Shown here: one piece after another, positions 63,265-64,000 of the stretch
How positions within the stretch are numbered: the stretch's first letter is position 1
Layout of the letters: each line of letters opens with the position of its first letter
From: Synechococcus sp. CB0101
Lineage (GTDB): Bacteria > Cyanobacteriota > Cyanobacteriia > PCC-6307 > Cyanobiaceae
Assembly (NCBI RefSeq): GCF_000179235.2
Contig: NZ_CP039373.1
Location: 775,860 to 839,859, forward strand
DNA length: 64,000 nucleotides
Direction: 5' to 3'
Translations under genes and position numbers: made by a program
Notes under the pieces: model-generated
What the model saw: only the letters and a program-made list of their open reading frames with translations
What the model was told of the DNA's origin: nothing
The model's database searches: none

Positions 63265-64000
63265 ATGGCCCGCCGTCCGCTGCTTGATTTCGAGAAACCT
63301 CTGGTGGAGCTGGAGGAGCAGATCGAGCAGATCCGCCAGCTGGCCAAGGATTCCGAGGTGGATGTGAGCCAGCAGCTGCTGCAGCTGGAAACCCTGGCCG
63401 CCCGCCGGCGCGAGGAGATCTTCACCAACCTCAGCCCGGCCCAGAAGATCCAGGTGGCGCGCCACCCCCAGCGCCCCAGCACCCTCGACTACATCCAGGT
63501 GGTCACCGATGAATTCATCGAGCTGCACGGCGACCGCCGCGGCAACGATGACCAGGCCCTGGTGGGCGGTGTGGGCCGCATCGGCGATCAAGGCGTGGTG
63601 CTGCTGGGCCACCAGAAGGGACGCGACACCAAGGAGAACGTGGCGCGCAACTTCGGCATGGCCTCCCCCGGCGGCTACCGCAAGGCGATGCGCCTGATGG
63701 AGCACGCCGATCGGTTCCGCCTGCCGATCTTCTCCTTCATCGACACCCCCGGCGCCTACGCCGGACTCACCGCTGAAGAGCAGGGCCAGGGCGAAGCCAT
63801 TGCCGTGAACCTGCGCGAGATGTTCCGACTGCGGGTGCCGATCGTGGCCACCGTGATCGGCGAGGGCGGCTCCGGCGGCGCCCTGGGCATCGGCGTGGCT
63901 GATCGCCTGCTGATGTTCCAGCACAGCGTTTACACAGTGGCCAGCCCCGAGGCCTGTGCTTCGATCCTCTGGCGCGACGCCGGCAAGGCCCCCGTGGCCG
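63265..64000 (+). CDS. accA: Acetyl-CoA carboxylase carboxyltransferase alpha subunit (partial, runs off the window)
   Basis: The first 245 codons are present; no stop is reached. [22 protein letters not shown] is the N-terminal AccA helix, and [38 protein letters not shown] and [19 protein letters not shown] are carboxyltransferase blocks. It transfers CO2 from biotin to acetyl-CoA to make malonyl-CoA. It follows aar by 56 bases. Confidence 0.95.
   Translation, partial: MARRPLLDFEKPLVELEEQIEQIRQLAKDSEVDVSQQLLQLETLAARRREEIFTNLSPAQKIQVARHPQRPSTLDYIQVVTDEFIELHGDRRGNDDQALVGGVGRIGDQGVVLLGHQKGRDTKENVARNFGMASPGGYRKAMRLMEHADRFRLPIFSFIDTPGAYAGLTAEEQGQGEAIAVNLREMFRLRVPIVATVIGEGGSGGALGIGVADRLLMFQHSVYTVASPEACASILWRDAGKAPVA

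Noticed and set aside
1-64000. CRISPR arrays and intact insertion sequences
   Set aside because: No regularly spaced repeats and no transposase with terminal inverted repeats were recognised.

Overview
This window comes from a GC-rich cyanobacterial chromosome, most likely a picocyanobacterium of the Synechococcus/Cyanobium/Vulcanococcus type. The evidence is the set of cyanobacterial genes: psbA (D1), a high-light-inducible protein, Tab2 and Tic22 homologues, two cyAbrB regulators, the alkane pair ado-aar, an 8-HDF-type photolyase, and HIP1 octamers such as the one at 2848-2857. The genus is an inference. I recognised no rRNA, tRNA, CRISPR array or intact insertion sequence.

Layout. 1-2.8 kb: the end of ilvB, small secreted or membrane proteins, Tic22 and a periplasmic-binding-type protein. 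2.8-20.7 kb: a nearly gapless same-strand run, ppsA-hoxEFUYH-hoxW-hypABFC-nifJ-DHOD-like-hypDE. It encodes a bidirectional NiFe hydrogenase, its full maturation set, pyruvate:ferredoxin oxidoreductase and PEP synthase, a compact dark/anoxic redox module. 20.7-27.5 kb: an A/T-richer accessory island with four small double-glycine-leader precursors, a C39-peptidase ABC exporter, an HlyD adaptor and a protein with an RTX-type C-terminal tail; this is the best candidate for an undescribed peptide secretion system. 27.5-48 kb: a mixed housekeeping and accessory region with ZIP and P-type ATPase transporters, a broken LysR gene, a LuxR response regulator, four ribbon-helix-helix proteins, HLIP, CapA, Hsp20, a degenerate GGDEF protein, cyAbrB, a group 2 sigma factor and a cyclopropane synthase. 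48.4-49.4 kb: a divergent psbA with D1'-like residues and a remodelled QB pocket. 50-58 kb: ChrA, desaturase, MBL-fold protein, FAD oxidoreductase, second cyAbrB, photolyase, PgeF. 58-64 kb: Tab2, ribosomal protein S1, creatininase family protein, ado-aar and the start of accA.

How it fits together. The hox/hyp/nifJ/ppsA run can move electrons between pyruvate, ferredoxin, NAD(P)H and H2 when photosynthesis stops, and the D1'-like psbA would suit re-illumination at low oxygen. The secretion island carries both cargo and exporter. ado, aar and accA link fatty-acid initiation to alkane output. Apart from the sequence features cited, these links are inferences from gene content and neighbourhood.
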